A stretch of 64,000 nt of DNA from Chitinophagaceae bacterium (GCA_025360525.1 JANYCA010000012.1:36873-100872); one strand, 5' to 3'. Counted from the stretch's first letter, positions 36,562-46,803 are shown. The notes: a model not told the origin generated them from the sequence alone. Numbers and translations: made by a program.

Positions 36562-37977
36562 TTAGTTGAACTTAGTCCAGTTTTTCCACCAGGTATCGCC
36601 TACAGCGCAGGCACCTTTATAGGTAACCGAATTAAAGCCAGTAGTAAGTTTTGGATGTGTAAATACTGCACCGGTTACTGCTGCTGAACCTGCAGTTGGG
36701 TTAAAATCTGGTGCAGTATAACTAAAGGGTGCAGTTAAACCAACCAGATCGTTAGTAGCTAAAATACTGTTACCATAAGCCGCGGTATTAAACCAATCTG
36801 TAATAGTAGCTGTTGTATTGGCCATCAATGGCACATTGGTATTTGTACCTAAACTATATAACACTGGTTTAGGACAACCAGCAATTATGGTATTCTGTAC
36901 AAATAATGAACCCGCAATATTGTTATCTGTCGGAACACCTTTGGTGGCATCAATGTACAATCCATTTGGATAACCCATTATGATAGAGTTAAAAATAGAC
37001 AGACTTGAATTTCTCCTGATTTGTGCACCCCAAACAAATAAATTATTTCCAGTATTTGCCAATGTTTGTTTAGGACCCATTACTGTCATATTTGAAAAGA
37101 TGGCAGCAGTTTGTGGTAACAAGGCGCTACCGTTGGCATCATTATCACTTTCAAAAGCTTCGCTTTTCGAAATATCGGCAACGGATGAATCTCTTAACGA
37201 AATACCAAACTGAACTTTACCACTATAACCGTTATCAGTATCAAAGTCATCATCCAATGTGCGGAAAGAAATAAGATGCTTACAATTTACAGTACCCCCA
37301 AACCATTCAAATGAATCGTCGTTTGCGTAAGATACCTGTACATAATCAACAATGGTTGAGTTACCTACACCGCCGAAAGTTAAACCGTTAATTTCTTTAT
37401 CAGGTAAAAAGGCAAAGCCTGCATATTCAATACGAACGTATCTTAATATACCGCTGTTATCGGCAGGGTTTTGCGCTTGTGTAGCAGGTGTGCCATATAA
37501 ACCCAGTCCATCACTGTTATTAATACCACCTTCAATTTCGCCCACACCTTGTACACCATTAAATGATGAGTTGGCTGGTGCATTTCCTAGTATTACCAGG
37601 CCTGCCCAGTCACCACGCTGTGGTGTTGCTGCTTCTGATGTAAATACAATTGGTTTTTCCGGAGTACCATCAGCAATAATCTTACAGCTTCTTGTAATAA
37701 TTAAACCGCCGTTTTTACCATTTTCACCTACTATTTTGGTCCCTGGTTCTATTGTTAAAATAGCTCCGTTTGTTACATAAACCAAACCCCGTAATTTATA
37801 AGTAAGCCCCGTTTTTAATGTAAGATTAGCGGCTATACGTCCTTCCAGTATCGTATTTTCGGTTGGAGTAGGTGGCTGCGGTATTGTTGTAGTGGGTGTA
37901 TTACTGTCAACAACAATTTTTCTGCAACTGGTAAACAAAGCCAGGAATAATGCACTGTAAATAAATAACTTTTTCAT
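36562..37977 (-). CDS. Secreted beta-helix lipoprotein paired with the TonB receptor
   Basis: A 471-residue lipoprotein (lipobox LFTSC, Cys18) with a Pro/Thr-rich linker, then a repetitive parallel beta-helix-like region. Conserved blocks are GDWAGLVILGNAPAN, LRYVRIEYAGFAF, INGLTFGGVGNSTIVDYVQVS and DDSFEWFGGTVNCKHL. Databases often label this family a multidrug transporter, which the sequence does not support. In Bacteroidota it typically follows a TonB receptor of the type found here, and I recall the pair from phosphate-limitation datasets. It probably binds a surface ligand; the ligand is unknown. Confidence 0.75.
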   Translation of the reverse strand: MKKLFIYSALFLALFTSCRKIVVDSNTPTTTIPQPPTPTENTILEGRIAANLTLKTGLTYKLRGLVYVTNGAILTIEPGTKIVGENGKNGGLIITRSCKIIADGTPEKPIVFTSEAATPQRGDWAGLVILGNAPANSSFNGVQGVGEIEGGINNSDGLGLYGTPATQAQNPADNSGILRYVRIEYAGFAFLPDKEINGLTFGGVGNSTIVDYVQVSYANDDSFEWFGGTVNCKHLISFRTLDDDFDTDNGYSGKVQFGISLRDSSVADISKSEAFESDNDANGSALLPQTAAIFSNMTVMGPKQTLANTGNNLFVWGAQIRRNSSLSIFNSIIMGYPNGLYIDATKGVPTDNNIAGSLFVQNTIIAGCPKPVLYSLGTNTNVPLMANTTATITDWFNTAAYGNSILATNDLVGLTAPFSYTAPDFNPTAGSAAVTGAVFTHPKLTTGFNSVTYKGACAVGDTWWKNWTKFN

Positions 37978-38008
37978 GCTTGTATTTTTTTCTTTTTTTT
38001 ATTAATTA

Positions 38009-40813
38009 TTAAAAATTATAACCGAATGTTAAACTAACATTAGTACCATATTTTCTTTTGATTGCAAAAGCATCCTTGCCTTCATTGTATTTTTTATTAC
38101 CATCCAAATCATTATAAAAAATAGCCTTCGTATTAAATAAGTCAGAAACGCTTAACCTTAGCTCCCCTTTTGTATTCAATATTTTTTTACCTATCTGCAA
38201 ATCCATTACAGGCCTTGGGTTTTCCCAAATGGGTGGTTGATCTAACCCGCCTACGTAAGCAATCCTTCTTCCTATCATATTAAATAATACAGTAGTACTT
38301 AAGCCGTACTTTTCTACGTCATATTGTACAGAAGCATTTAAAAGATAAGGGCTTTGACCCTGCATTGGCCGAGATTCATTTACACCAATACCACTAACCC
38401 TGTTATATATATATGACACGTTGCCTTGTACTGTAAAGTTTTTTAATGCTTCGTTGAAATCCAGTTTTTTTCTAAACTCGAGTTCTGCTCCAAAACTGTT
38501 GGCTTCATCAGCATTGATAAAATTGTAGGTGCTGCTGGATGCGCCTGAACTTGCGTTGAAATATACTTCAATAGGTGTTTTAAAATACTTATAAAAAATA
38601 CCTATAGTAAATAATTCCCCTGCTTTTGGGTATAGCTCGTAGCGAAGATCAAAATTGGAAACTTTGGTTCTTTTTAAGCCGGTATTTCCTGCTACAGTAG
38701 CACCCAAATCGAAGTCGTAAAACTGGAACGTACTTAGTTCCCTAAACTCTGGGCGCACAACAGTTTGCGAACCGGATATCCTCACATTGGTGCTGTTATT
38801 TACTTTGTACGTGATATTTACACCTGGTAAAAAATCTGTTACTTTAGAATTTACAAAACGTGGATCGGTTTTTCTAACACTACCAATCAACTGGTCGAAA
38901 TCTTCTACTCTTAAACCCCAAACCGCCCTTAACTGATTGCTAATTTGATTATCGAATTGAAGGAAGCCTGCATTTAAAATGGAGTTAGCCATATAGCGAT
39001 AGGTATTGCCTGGTAACTCGTTTAACGCAAATTTGTTATCGGAACCGTTACCAAAATTTTCGGCTGCAAATATTTGATCAGCTGGTAAGTTTCTTAAATT
39101 CTGGTTATCTCTGGGCAACCAAAATGCAAAAGGTCTGGAATCAAATAATCTGTCCTTTATCTGCAAAAAATAACCAGCCTTCACGGTTTGTGAACGACTG
39201 TTTAATTTAAACGATTTACTTACATCACCACCGGTTGTGTAGATATAGTCATTCAAAGTGCCAAAATAACGGCTACCGCTTTTTTGCGATGTATTAGAAC
39301 TTCCAAATGACGCAAGGTAGGGAGCACCTGGCAACGTTATATCCTGTGTATATTGTAATCTTCTTTGGTCAGGAATGTATTGATCCAGGATGTTGAAGCT
39401 GCCAAACCAATGTAGTTTTGCATCGTACTTCTGCAGGTTATGATCGCCTGAAATTTGTGTATTAAAGAAAGTATTTGCTTTAAAAGCCAATTCGGTAGCC
39501 CGTATATTATCACCTGCCAAAGAGTTGGCATTTTCAAAATCTTTTCCGGTTCTCAAGGTTGCATAGTTCGTAGTATTTACGTTAAGCAAATTCTTTATAG
39601 CAATTTTATTGTTGTTACCTATTTGTAAAGTAAAATTCGCCAAAGCGCCTGCCAACACATCTTGGCTGTATTTATTATTGAAGAAGTCAAAACTTAAATC
39701 GGGCGTATTGTTTTGAAACGAGTTAATCTGGTTTTCGTATTGGGTTCTTTTATTGGATCTGTTATAATTTACAGCAAGTATTGCCGCCAACTTTACTTTA
39801 TTACTCAGTCGGGTATTAAAACCGCCGTTAATCTGAAAGCTTTGGTTTAAGAGGGGTAAAACGTTGGCAGTTTTCTTATCTGCACTCCAGATATTTTTGA
39901 AATCCTTTGCATAAGCAGTTTTTTCTTGCTGGCTTAAAGCCTCAAAGGTTGCTTTTACCGGTATGCTTGCCGGCAAAGCTCTTGTACCATCATCAAATCC
40001 TAAAAAGTCTGTTTTGCCTCCTTTGTAAGTGTAAAAATCTTTTCCAATGGTTTGTGTATTAAAACCGGTTCCTACCTGAACAGAAAGAAAGTTTCTTGCC
40101 GGTACGTCTTTGGTATTCACCTGTATCAGGCCACCAGCCCATTCTCCCGGCAATTCAGGAATAAAAGATTTGTTTACAATAATATTATCGATGATGGCTG
40201 ATGGTATTATATCAAAACTAAAAGTTTTACGGTCAGGCTCGGTACTGCTTAGCAGTACACCATTCAACATTGCCTGGTTGTAACGATCAGCCAAACCACG
40301 TACTACTAAATATTTACCGTCTTGCACAGATGTGCCTGGTACCCTTTTTAATACTTCACCGGTATTTTTATCAGGCGATCTTCTAATAGCCTCTGCACTG
40401 ATAACCTGTGCTACCACGGGCGTGTTTTTTTGATATGATATTAATGCAGCAATGCTCTCCTTTCTGGAGGTTGTTTTTATTATAATATCCGTTTCTGTTT
40501 TGGAAGCGCTTTCTAACTGAACCTCCATATTAAAAACCTGGTTTTCGGCAACTTCTACATCAGCGACTTCTTTCGTACTGTATCCCACAGAGCTTAGGCT
40601 GATGGTATGTTTTTTACCCGCCGTAACTGTAATAACAAAATATCCATCTGTATTGGATGCAGCCAGCGTTTTTTCCCCATTTATTGATATGGAAACACCC
40701 GATAATTTATTGCCTGTTTTTGAATCGGTAACCTTTCCTTCTATCTTACCTTTTTGTGCCAATGATGCTAAAGAGAAGAGCAAAATCAACATTGTAAACT
40801 GTAAATACTTCAT
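38009..40813 (-). CDS. TonB-dependent receptor under the candidate Pho box
   Basis: A 934-residue receptor: signal peptide, carboxypeptidase-regulatory-like domain (IEGKVTDSKTGNKLSGVSI), plug with VLKRVPGTSVQDGKYLVVRG, GLADRYNQAMLNGVLLSSTE and ELPGEWAGGLIQVNTKD, then a barrel ending TFGYNF. It is not a SusC homologue: it is shorter and has no SusD partner. Instead it is followed by the beta-helix lipoprotein after 31 bp. The promoter carries six 11-bp repeats, so I infer uptake of a phosphorus compound under starvation. Substrate unknown. Confidence 0.85.
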   Translation of the reverse strand: MKYLQFTMLILLFSLASLAQKGKIEGKVTDSKTGNKLSGVSISINGEKTLAASNTDGYFVITVTAGKKHTISLSSVGYSTKEVADVEVAENQVFNMEVQLESASKTETDIIIKTTSRKESIAALISYQKNTPVVAQVISAEAIRRSPDKNTGEVLKRVPGTSVQDGKYLVVRGLADRYNQAMLNGVLLSSTEPDRKTFSFDIIPSAIIDNIIVNKSFIPELPGEWAGGLIQVNTKDVPARNFLSVQVGTGFNTQTIGKDFYTYKGGKTDFLGFDDGTRALPASIPVKATFEALSQQEKTAYAKDFKNIWSADKKTANVLPLLNQSFQINGGFNTRLSNKVKLAAILAVNYNRSNKRTQYENQINSFQNNTPDLSFDFFNNKYSQDVLAGALANFTLQIGNNNKIAIKNLLNVNTTNYATLRTGKDFENANSLAGDNIRATELAFKANTFFNTQISGDHNLQKYDAKLHWFGSFNILDQYIPDQRRLQYTQDITLPGAPYLASFGSSNTSQKSGSRYFGTLNDYIYTTGGDVSKSFKLNSRSQTVKAGYFLQIKDRLFDSRPFAFWLPRDNQNLRNLPADQIFAAENFGNGSDNKFALNELPGNTYRYMANSILNAGFLQFDNQISNQLRAVWGLRVEDFDQLIGSVRKTDPRFVNSKVTDFLPGVNITYKVNNSTNVRISGSQTVVRPEFRELSTFQFYDFDLGATVAGNTGLKRTKVSNFDLRYELYPKAGELFTIGIFYKYFKTPIEVYFNASSGASSSTYNFINADEANSFGAELEFRKKLDFNEALKNFTVQGNVSYIYNRVSGIGVNESRPMQGQSPYLLNASVQYDVEKYGLSTTVLFNMIGRRIAYVGGLDQPPIWENPRPVMDLQIGKKILNTKGELRLSVSDLFNTKAIFYNDLDGNKKYNEGKDAFAIKRKYGTNVSLTFGYNF

Positions 40814-40829
40814 GCAGTAATAATTTCTG

Positions 40830-40837
40830 CAAAGAGA
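40830..40837 (-). promoter_or_regulatory. Candidate -7 box of the TonB receptor
   Basis: TCTCTTTG on the minus strand has one mismatch to TAnnTTTG. It lies 16 bp upstream of the ATG and exactly 8 bp from the repeat array. Confidence 0.5.
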
Positions 40838-40845
40838 CAGCTTCT

Positions 40846-40911
40846 ATGTTATGGCAATGTAAACTCAATGTTACGCAAATGTTACGCAAATGTTACGGGA
40901 ATGTTATGGGT
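40846..40911. promoter_or_regulatory. Candidate Pho box: six tandem 11-bp repeats
   Basis: Six uninterrupted 11-bp units on the + strand: ATGTTATGGCA, ATGTAAACTCA, ATGTTACGCAA, ATGTTACGCAA, ATGTTACGGGA, ATGTTATGGGT. All begin ATGT and five carry ATGTTA. Read on the gene strand each gives TAACAT, close to the TTAACA repeats with 5-bp spacing known for Bacillus PhoP and to the 11-bp-phased E. coli Pho box. They lie 33-98 bp upstream of the receptor ATG. Confidence 0.75.
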
Positions 40912-40998
40912 GTTTGTGGAAGTAAACAAAGGGAAGAATATATTTCACGTAGACGGAGAATGCAGTTAGATTTTAAAGGAGGCATTGCACTACATAAA

Positions 40999-41034
40999 AA
41001 AAGCTTGCCCTACAATGTGAGCAAGCCTTTTACT
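40999..41034 (-). terminator. Terminator after the DUF1735 gene
   Basis: AAAAAAAGCTTGC and GCAAGCCTTTT form a stem around a 12-nt loop. On the minus strand it ends in a T run, 16 bp after the stop at 41050. Confidence 0.75.
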
Positions 41035-41049
41035 TTTGAATTTATTTTA

Positions 41050-41967
41050 TTACGGTCTTGGCTTAATGTAAGTTAGATCGTCAAAAAACACACGAAGTGG
41101 ATTGTTATTGTAATTCCAATCGACAGTTATAGACTTTGTAGCAGGATCAAATTTACTAATTCTGCTAAGTGCGCCTGTAAACATGGTAATTGGGGTTGGA
41201 TTAGGTGGATTGTTAAACACCTTAGTAACAAGGTTTGTAGTTGAATTAAATTCAATTACAGGGGAAATACTTGCACCATACCAACTTAGAGAGTTATCTG
41301 CACCTACGCCGATAGGATGACCATTTGATTCCACTTCTGGCCAGTAAAAAATTACAGTAGAAGGGCCAGTTGTTATCAAATGAATTTCTGTATCGTATGG
41401 GAAATTATAGGGAACACGATTATGGTGACCTTTTAAATTATAAACCCCATCATATCTATTCTTAATTGCAAAACCAATTATCATTGCGCTTTGGTTGCTG
41501 GCAATTTTATATCCCTGATCAACGCTTACAATTTTAAAACCTACACCATATTTAAGATTAGGGTTAAGGACATCAGAATTAGTTATCGTCAATTTTAAAT
41601 CGCCCAATGTTTTACTACCAGCTGGTATAATTGCATCAAGTGTGTTAAGACTAAAAGTACCTGCAGGAAGGGGGACCAATCCTTCAGCTGTTACCAGGTC
41701 CTGATCGTACGCCAGCTTTACAGTAACGTTAGCGGCAGGTGCAGTTGCATCTTCAATTGTGAGTAGTGGACCAGCTACCTCTACCGGAACTGATTGGCCT
41801 GTAATGCCAACCACTACAGGGCTTTTGGCTGTCTGCGGAAAAGCAACTGCTTTATTCCCGGCAATTTGAATTCCATACTGCTGGTCTTCAAAGCCTTTAT
41901 CTTTAAGACAGCCTGCAATAACAAATATTAGTGCAAAAAGGCCAAAAAATATTGATATTTTTTTCAT
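41050..41967 (-). CDS. DUF1735-type surface lipoprotein
   Basis: A 305-residue lipoprotein (lipobox VIAGC, Cys20). The N-terminal half looks like the beta-sandwich DUF1735 domain (VTVKLAYDQDLV... LTITNSDVLNPNLKYGVGFKI). The C-terminal half is a second beta domain of unknown type. Such proteins are found downstream of SusC/SusD as accessory surface ligand binders. It is the third gene of the unit that begins with SusC at 46758. Ligand unknown. Confidence 0.72.
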   Translation of the reverse strand: MKKISIFFGLFALIFVIAGCLKDKGFEDQQYGIQIAGNKAVAFPQTAKSPVVVGITGQSVPVEVAGPLLTIEDATAPAANVTVKLAYDQDLVTAEGLVPLPAGTFSLNTLDAIIPAGSKTLGDLKLTITNSDVLNPNLKYGVGFKIVSVDQGYKIASNQSAMIIGFAIKNRYDGVYNLKGHHNRVPYNFPYDTEIHLITTGPSTVIFYWPEVESNGHPIGVGADNSLSWYGASISPVIEFNSTTNLVTKVFNNPPNPTPITMFTGALSRISKFDPATKSITVDWNYNNNPLRVFFDDLTYIKPRP

Positions 41968-41996
41968 AATGAAAAATTTTAAAAAGTTTATTTAAA

Positions 41997-43598
41997 TTAA
42001 TTTAAATCCCAAAATAGCTTACCGGTAAAAACATTGATGGTTCCTTCTGCACCTACATTCGTAGCATTATAATTGTATTCATTTTGCGGATAAAACAACC
42101 TTACCGGAATTGAAGTAGCGGTTCTAGCTGGATCTGCAGATAAAGTAGGACCAGGTGCACCCCCGGCTGCAACACCGTAAGTAATACCAGTTCTTCTGTA
42201 ATCACTCCAAACTTCTAAAGGATCAATAGAATTTAATGCAAACCATTTTTGTGAAAGAATGGTATACAAGCCTCCACCGGGTTGGCCTGCAACAATTGAG
42301 GGAGCTGCAATATCAACATCGGGATAGCCAGCGTTATAGGCTATATAGTCATCGGCATTTTGATTTTTATTTGGCAGCCCTGGAGTTTTTAACCCAAGAA
42401 AACCAAATGATTCATAAATACCGATCTTAAGTAAAGAATCTGCAGCAGGTCCTGTGGTGATTACACCTCTTATTCTAGCCTCTGCCTGCAAAAAGAAACT
42501 CTCTGCACTAGTTAAAATCCACGCACGTGAAGATGCGCCATTGGGCGATAAGCCAGGGCCCCTCACCGTTGAAAGTGCACTACCAATTGGTGCTCCACCT
42601 CCGGCTGGGGTACCAAATACAATTCCTTTTTGCCCTGCCGTTGTACCGCTTGGAGAAACATAAAACGCATCTATCCTAGGATCGCCATCAGCTTTGTAAT
42701 ATTTTATGGCATAATCACTGGCTCTACCCCAATCTCTTTGGCTACCTACACCGGATTCATTTGTATCCCAAAACCTGAAATAAGGACTTGGCTTGCTACC
42801 ATTAAAATTTGGGTTTAAAATTGCATCTTCGCCTTCACCCAAAAATCCGTCGGAAGTAATTTTCGCTACCTGCTCTGCAACACTAATACCCGGTGCAACT
42901 GTGGTGCTGGTTACTCCGTTGTGCAAGTGCACTATCATACGAAGTCTAAGTGTGTTTGCAAACTTTTTCCATTTCACCGTATTTCCTTTAAAAATAAGGT
43001 CAGCAACGGCAATGTCCGGATTTTTTGCAATTTCATTTGCCGCTGGATTATTCAATAATCCAATAGCAGCATCGAGGTCTGCAAATATCCCTTTATAAAT
43101 GTCAACTGCTTTATCATATTTTGGGGTAGCATTAGCCGTACCCTGGAAAGCCTCGGTATAAGGAATATTTCCGTAAATATCTGTAAGCATTTGAAAGTTA
43201 TGCGATTTCATAATACGGCCAATTGCTTCGTATGTACCTGCACCACTTTCCTTTGCCTTATTAATCATTATATTGTAATTATTGGCATTTGCATACAGAC
43301 CGTACCATATTCCCGAATGAAAATCGTTGGTAAATGCATATGTTTCTTCCTCGGTAAAACTTTGATAGGAGCCAGATCTTGCACCATGGCCCATCCACCA
43401 ATCGAGGAACCAATATTCTGAAGCAATAATGGAACTGGTGGCCTGCTCCGCTCCCGGTAACAAAACCGATGGTGTTACCGATACATCCGTTACACTATCG
43501 GGATTAGAATTGATATTGAATTGTTCTTTACTACAGGCTGTACCCGCTACAATCAGGCAGGTTAGCAAGGCTGTTTTTATTATGTTTCTGCTATTCAT
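41997..43598 (-). CDS. SusD-like lipoprotein, pair 2
   Basis: A 533-residue SusD-like_2 family lipoprotein. Lipobox GTAC (Cys22) is followed by SKEQFNINSNPDSVTDVSVTPSVLLPGAEQ, helical repeats, and the C-terminal QKWFALNSIDPLEVWSDYRRTGI block shared by the family. It lies 19 bp after its SusC and 29 bp before the DUF1735 gene. It would cap the SusC barrel on the cell surface. No degradative enzyme is adjacent, so the substrate cannot be inferred. Confidence 0.88.
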   Translation of the reverse strand: MNSRNIIKTALLTCLIVAGTACSKEQFNINSNPDSVTDVSVTPSVLLPGAEQATSSIIASEYWFLDWWMGHGARSGSYQSFTEEETYAFTNDFHSGIWYGLYANANNYNIMINKAKESGAGTYEAIGRIMKSHNFQMLTDIYGNIPYTEAFQGTANATPKYDKAVDIYKGIFADLDAAIGLLNNPAANEIAKNPDIAVADLIFKGNTVKWKKFANTLRLRMIVHLHNGVTSTTVAPGISVAEQVAKITSDGFLGEGEDAILNPNFNGSKPSPYFRFWDTNESGVGSQRDWGRASDYAIKYYKADGDPRIDAFYVSPSGTTAGQKGIVFGTPAGGGAPIGSALSTVRGPGLSPNGASSRAWILTSAESFFLQAEARIRGVITTGPAADSLLKIGIYESFGFLGLKTPGLPNKNQNADDYIAYNAGYPDVDIAAPSIVAGQPGGGLYTILSQKWFALNSIDPLEVWSDYRRTGITYGVAAGGAPGPTLSADPARTATSIPVRLFYPQNEYNYNATNVGAEGTINVFTGKLFWDLN

Positions 43599-43617
43599 TT
43601 TGTAATGTTTTTAAAAA

Positions 43618-46600
43618 TTAAAATCTAACTGTTAGATTGGCACCAAATATCCTGGTTGGCGGTAAGTTATAGGCTGTACTTCTACCTGAAGCATTACCTG
43701 TATAAGCCGAATTACCGTTTGAAGGGTTACCTCCCTGGAATTCAGGATCTGTCCATTGATTTGATTTTGGTAACCACATAAACAGGTTTCTTCCGCTGAT
43801 ACCGATAGATGCACCTTTAACTACATTACTGAATTTAGAACCAAACTTAGCTACAGGAATTTCATAGTTGAGGGCAACTTCCCTTAATTTCCAGAAGTCA
43901 CCGCTAGCCAGGTAATTGGAAATAACTGAAGTATTTAAATCAGTGTTCCAAAATAACCTTCCATAAGATTGTGTATATACATCTGTATTAGGTACCAATT
44001 TACCAGACCCGTCATCGTATACTGAGTTAGGAAATACAAATGCACGGCGACCATTTTGAGCACTACGTTGAGAGATACCGTTGTCATCCATAAAACCACC
44101 TAATTGATCGGCTACTATCTGGCTTCCACCGCGGTAGTCGGCTACTACGCTAAAACTAAACCCTTTCCATGTTGCATTGATGCTTAAACCTACCAAATTA
44201 TCAGGCGTTGTTTTACCAAACGTAGTTAAATTTGGATTCTGTGTGGGCATTCCCGTTGTTTTATCAACAATCACATGACCCTGTTCGTCCCTTATATAAT
44301 CCGTTAATTTAAACTTATAGGCAGATTGACCTACAATAACATAGTTGTAGTTACCAAGACCTAATTCTTTAATGTCACCCACTAAAGAAGTAACCTTGTT
44401 TTCCTGATGGGTATAATTGATTTTAAAGTCAATATTTACCTGGCCTAATTTAACCAATGGTGTTAATTTCAAATCAAGCTCAAGCCCTTTGTTAACAAAT
44501 GAAGCGGCATTAAGTATTGAGGTGGTATAACCTGAAGTATTTGATTGCTGTGCATTTATTACCTGGTCGGTATTATTCTGATTGTAGTAGGTAGCTTCAA
44601 AGTTGATTCTGTTGCGAAGAAATCCAATTTCAAGACCAACTTCTTTATTTACAACAAATTCAGGTTTATATGAACTTGCAACGGTTGTTGAAGTGGCTTG
44701 GAAACCAAGTAAATCGCCGTATGGGAAGAAGGTAGAAGCTGTGAAAATATTCTCAAAGCCATAAGGACTAAGATTAACATTACCAGTTTTAGAAGCTGCT
44801 CCACGTACTTTCAAATAACTGATAAAACTACTTGCTTTAACCATTGGAATCGCCTCACTTAGAATAATGGAAGCACTTGCACCTGGATAGAAAAAGCCGA
44901 TGTCTGATTTATTACTGTACGAACCTGGTTTAACAAGCCTGCTATCATAATCATAACTTCCGGTTGCTTCCAAAAACGCCCATTTGTTATAATCTATTGA
45001 GAGCTTACCAAAGTACCTTTCCAATCTTTGTTTAGAGTTTCCCACACCTACATTTGGTTCACCTTTGCGAAGTGCTACTGAATACAGTGTGGCATTACCC
45101 AGGTTATTGCTACCTATGCTAAGTGAACGGCCTGTGATTTCACGAAAGGATTGACCAATAAGAAGGTTTGTACCAAATTTTCCAAAAGTTTTATTCAGAT
45201 TTGCAAAAACCTCAGAAGTCAATCGTCTTTCCATGTAGGAAGAATTGTTAACCGCTGCTGTAATGTTTTGAACGCCATGATCCCGTAATGTAAGATGGTA
45301 GGCTGAATAGTTAAATGCACCCCTTGTTGTTTTTGCATCTGCATTTGACACGGTAAGGCCAACACGGTAGGTTAAAGTAAGCCAGTCAGTTGCTTTAAAA
45401 TCAAACTGTGTATTTCCGAAAAACTCATCGTTTATACCTTTTTCCCTGTTGTTGTCTTTTGCAAAATAGGGTGTTTTACCATTGTTATCCAGGTAAGGTG
45501 TGTAGTAACCATCCGGACTGGAAAAGTAATCAGTTCTCCAATTTTTAAAACGACTTAGATCATAATTGCCCGGTGCACTTGTAACACCATAATACACCAA
45601 TTGGTTGTTACTGGTAATATCATATTCTGTTTGTGTGTACCGTAAACTGAAACCCGCTTTAAAACGGTTGTATTCTTTTTCTGCTCGTATATTAACTGAG
45701 CGCCTATTATTTTTATCGTCCGGTATAGTACCGTTGATAGCAACATTCTGTGCACTCACGTAAAAATCTCCTGTAGAAAAAGACACATCTGTTTGACTGG
45801 TAACACCGGTTTGAAAGAAATTTTTTCTACCGTTTTTATTATAAGCATAAGGCATTTCCAATTTTTCTCCATTAGGGCCGGTTTGTCCAAACTGGCGGAT
45901 TGAACCATCAAATGCAGGTCCCCAACTTTGTTGTTCAATTGGCTCAAATGTACCACTACCGTATGCATCGGCAGCGTACCCACCACCATATTGTGTTTGA
46001 AACTTAGGCAAGTAAGCAATATTTTCTATTTGAGTAGTATTACTTAAAGTAACCACCGGACGTCCTTTTGTGCCTTTTTTGGAAGTAATAATGATGGCAC
46101 CATTTACTCCATCTGGTCCATAAACAGCTGTACCAGTCGAAGATTTCATAATGGATACATCTGCAATGTCATTTGGATTGATTGAGTTTAAAAAGCTAAG
46201 TGCAACGGGCACACCATCTAATACAAGCATTGGCTGGTTGTTACCGGTTAATGACCTGATACCACGGAGTGTAATACGGGTATTTGCAAATACACCACTG
46301 TTTGTAGTGCTAACATTTAAACCCGATACTTTACCAGTTAAACCATTTTGCAGGTTAACCACTTTTGCCTGGGTTAATTCACTTGCTTTTACTTTAGCAG
46401 TTGAATAACCAAGTTCTTTTGTTTGGCGACTAACACCATAAGCCGTAACAACTACCTCGTTTAGATTTTTCAAATCTGCGTACAATTGAACCTTTGATGC
46501 TTTTCCGGCTTGTAATTCCTGTGTTAGATAACCAGCAGCAGAAATTACAACAATAGCATTGGAAGAACTTACACTTAATGTGTAATTGCCTTCGCTATTA

Positions 46601-46758
46601 GCGCTAACGGCATTTTTGGTTCCCTTTTCGGTAATAGTTGCACCTGGTACAGATGCGCCTTTGGAGTCAGTTACTTTACCCGTTAAAGTGCGGGTTTGTG
46701 CTGAAACGACTCCAATTGATAGTAAGGATACTATCAGGATAGTCATAATTTTTCTCAT
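43618..46758 (-). CDS. SusC-like TonB-dependent transporter, pair 2
   Basis: A 1046-residue SusC protein with a signal peptide (MTILIVSLLSIGVVSAQ), carboxypeptidase-regulatory-like domain, TonB box LNEVVVTAYG, a plug with LRGIRSLTGNNQPMLVLDG and GVNGAIIITSKKG, and a barrel ending in ANLTVRF. Its N-terminal 240 residues are clearly paralogous to SusC of pair 3 (48584-51763), including the signal peptide at DNA level, which points to tandem duplication. Substrate unknown. Confidence 0.92.
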   Translation of the reverse strand: MRKIMTILIVSLLSIGVVSAQTRTLTGKVTDSKGASVPGATITEKGTKNAVSANSEGNYTLSVSSSNAIVVISAAGYLTQELQAGKASKVQLYADLKNLNEVVVTAYGVSRQTKELGYSTAKVKASELTQAKVVNLQNGLTGKVSGLNVSTTNSGVFANTRITLRGIRSLTGNNQPMLVLDGVPVALSFLNSINPNDIADVSIMKSSTGTAVYGPDGVNGAIIITSKKGTKGRPVVTLSNTTQIENIAYLPKFQTQYGGGYAADAYGSGTFEPIEQQSWGPAFDGSIRQFGQTGPNGEKLEMPYAYNKNGRKNFFQTGVTSQTDVSFSTGDFYVSAQNVAINGTIPDDKNNRRSVNIRAEKEYNRFKAGFSLRYTQTEYDITSNNQLVYYGVTSAPGNYDLSRFKNWRTDYFSSPDGYYTPYLDNNGKTPYFAKDNNREKGINDEFFGNTQFDFKATDWLTLTYRVGLTVSNADAKTTRGAFNYSAYHLTLRDHGVQNITAAVNNSSYMERRLTSEVFANLNKTFGKFGTNLLIGQSFREITGRSLSIGSNNLGNATLYSVALRKGEPNVGVGNSKQRLERYFGKLSIDYNKWAFLEATGSYDYDSRLVKPGSYSNKSDIGFFYPGASASIILSEAIPMVKASSFISYLKVRGAASKTGNVNLSPYGFENIFTASTFFPYGDLLGFQATSTTVASSYKPEFVVNKEVGLEIGFLRNRINFEATYYNQNNTDQVINAQQSNTSGYTTSILNAASFVNKGLELDLKLTPLVKLGQVNIDFKINYTHQENKVTSLVGDIKELGLGNYNYVIVGQSAYKFKLTDYIRDEQGHVIVDKTTGMPTQNPNLTTFGKTTPDNLVGLSINATWKGFSFSVVADYRGGSQIVADQLGGFMDDNGISQRSAQNGRRAFVFPNSVYDDGSGKLVPNTDVYTQSYGRLFWNTDLNTSVISNYLASGDFWKLREVALNYEIPVAKFGSKFSNVVKGASIGISGRNLFMWLPKSNQWTDPEFQGGNPSNGNSAYTGNASGRSTAYNLPPTRIFGANLTVRF

Positions 46759-46803
46759 TTGTAATTGAATTTTCGTTTTTTAATATTCATGAAATATGGA
46801 TTG

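Noticed and set aside
36562..37977. Multidrug transporter label for the beta-helix lipoprotein
   Set aside because: There are no membrane helices beyond the lipoprotein signal; the sequence is a secreted repetitive beta protein.
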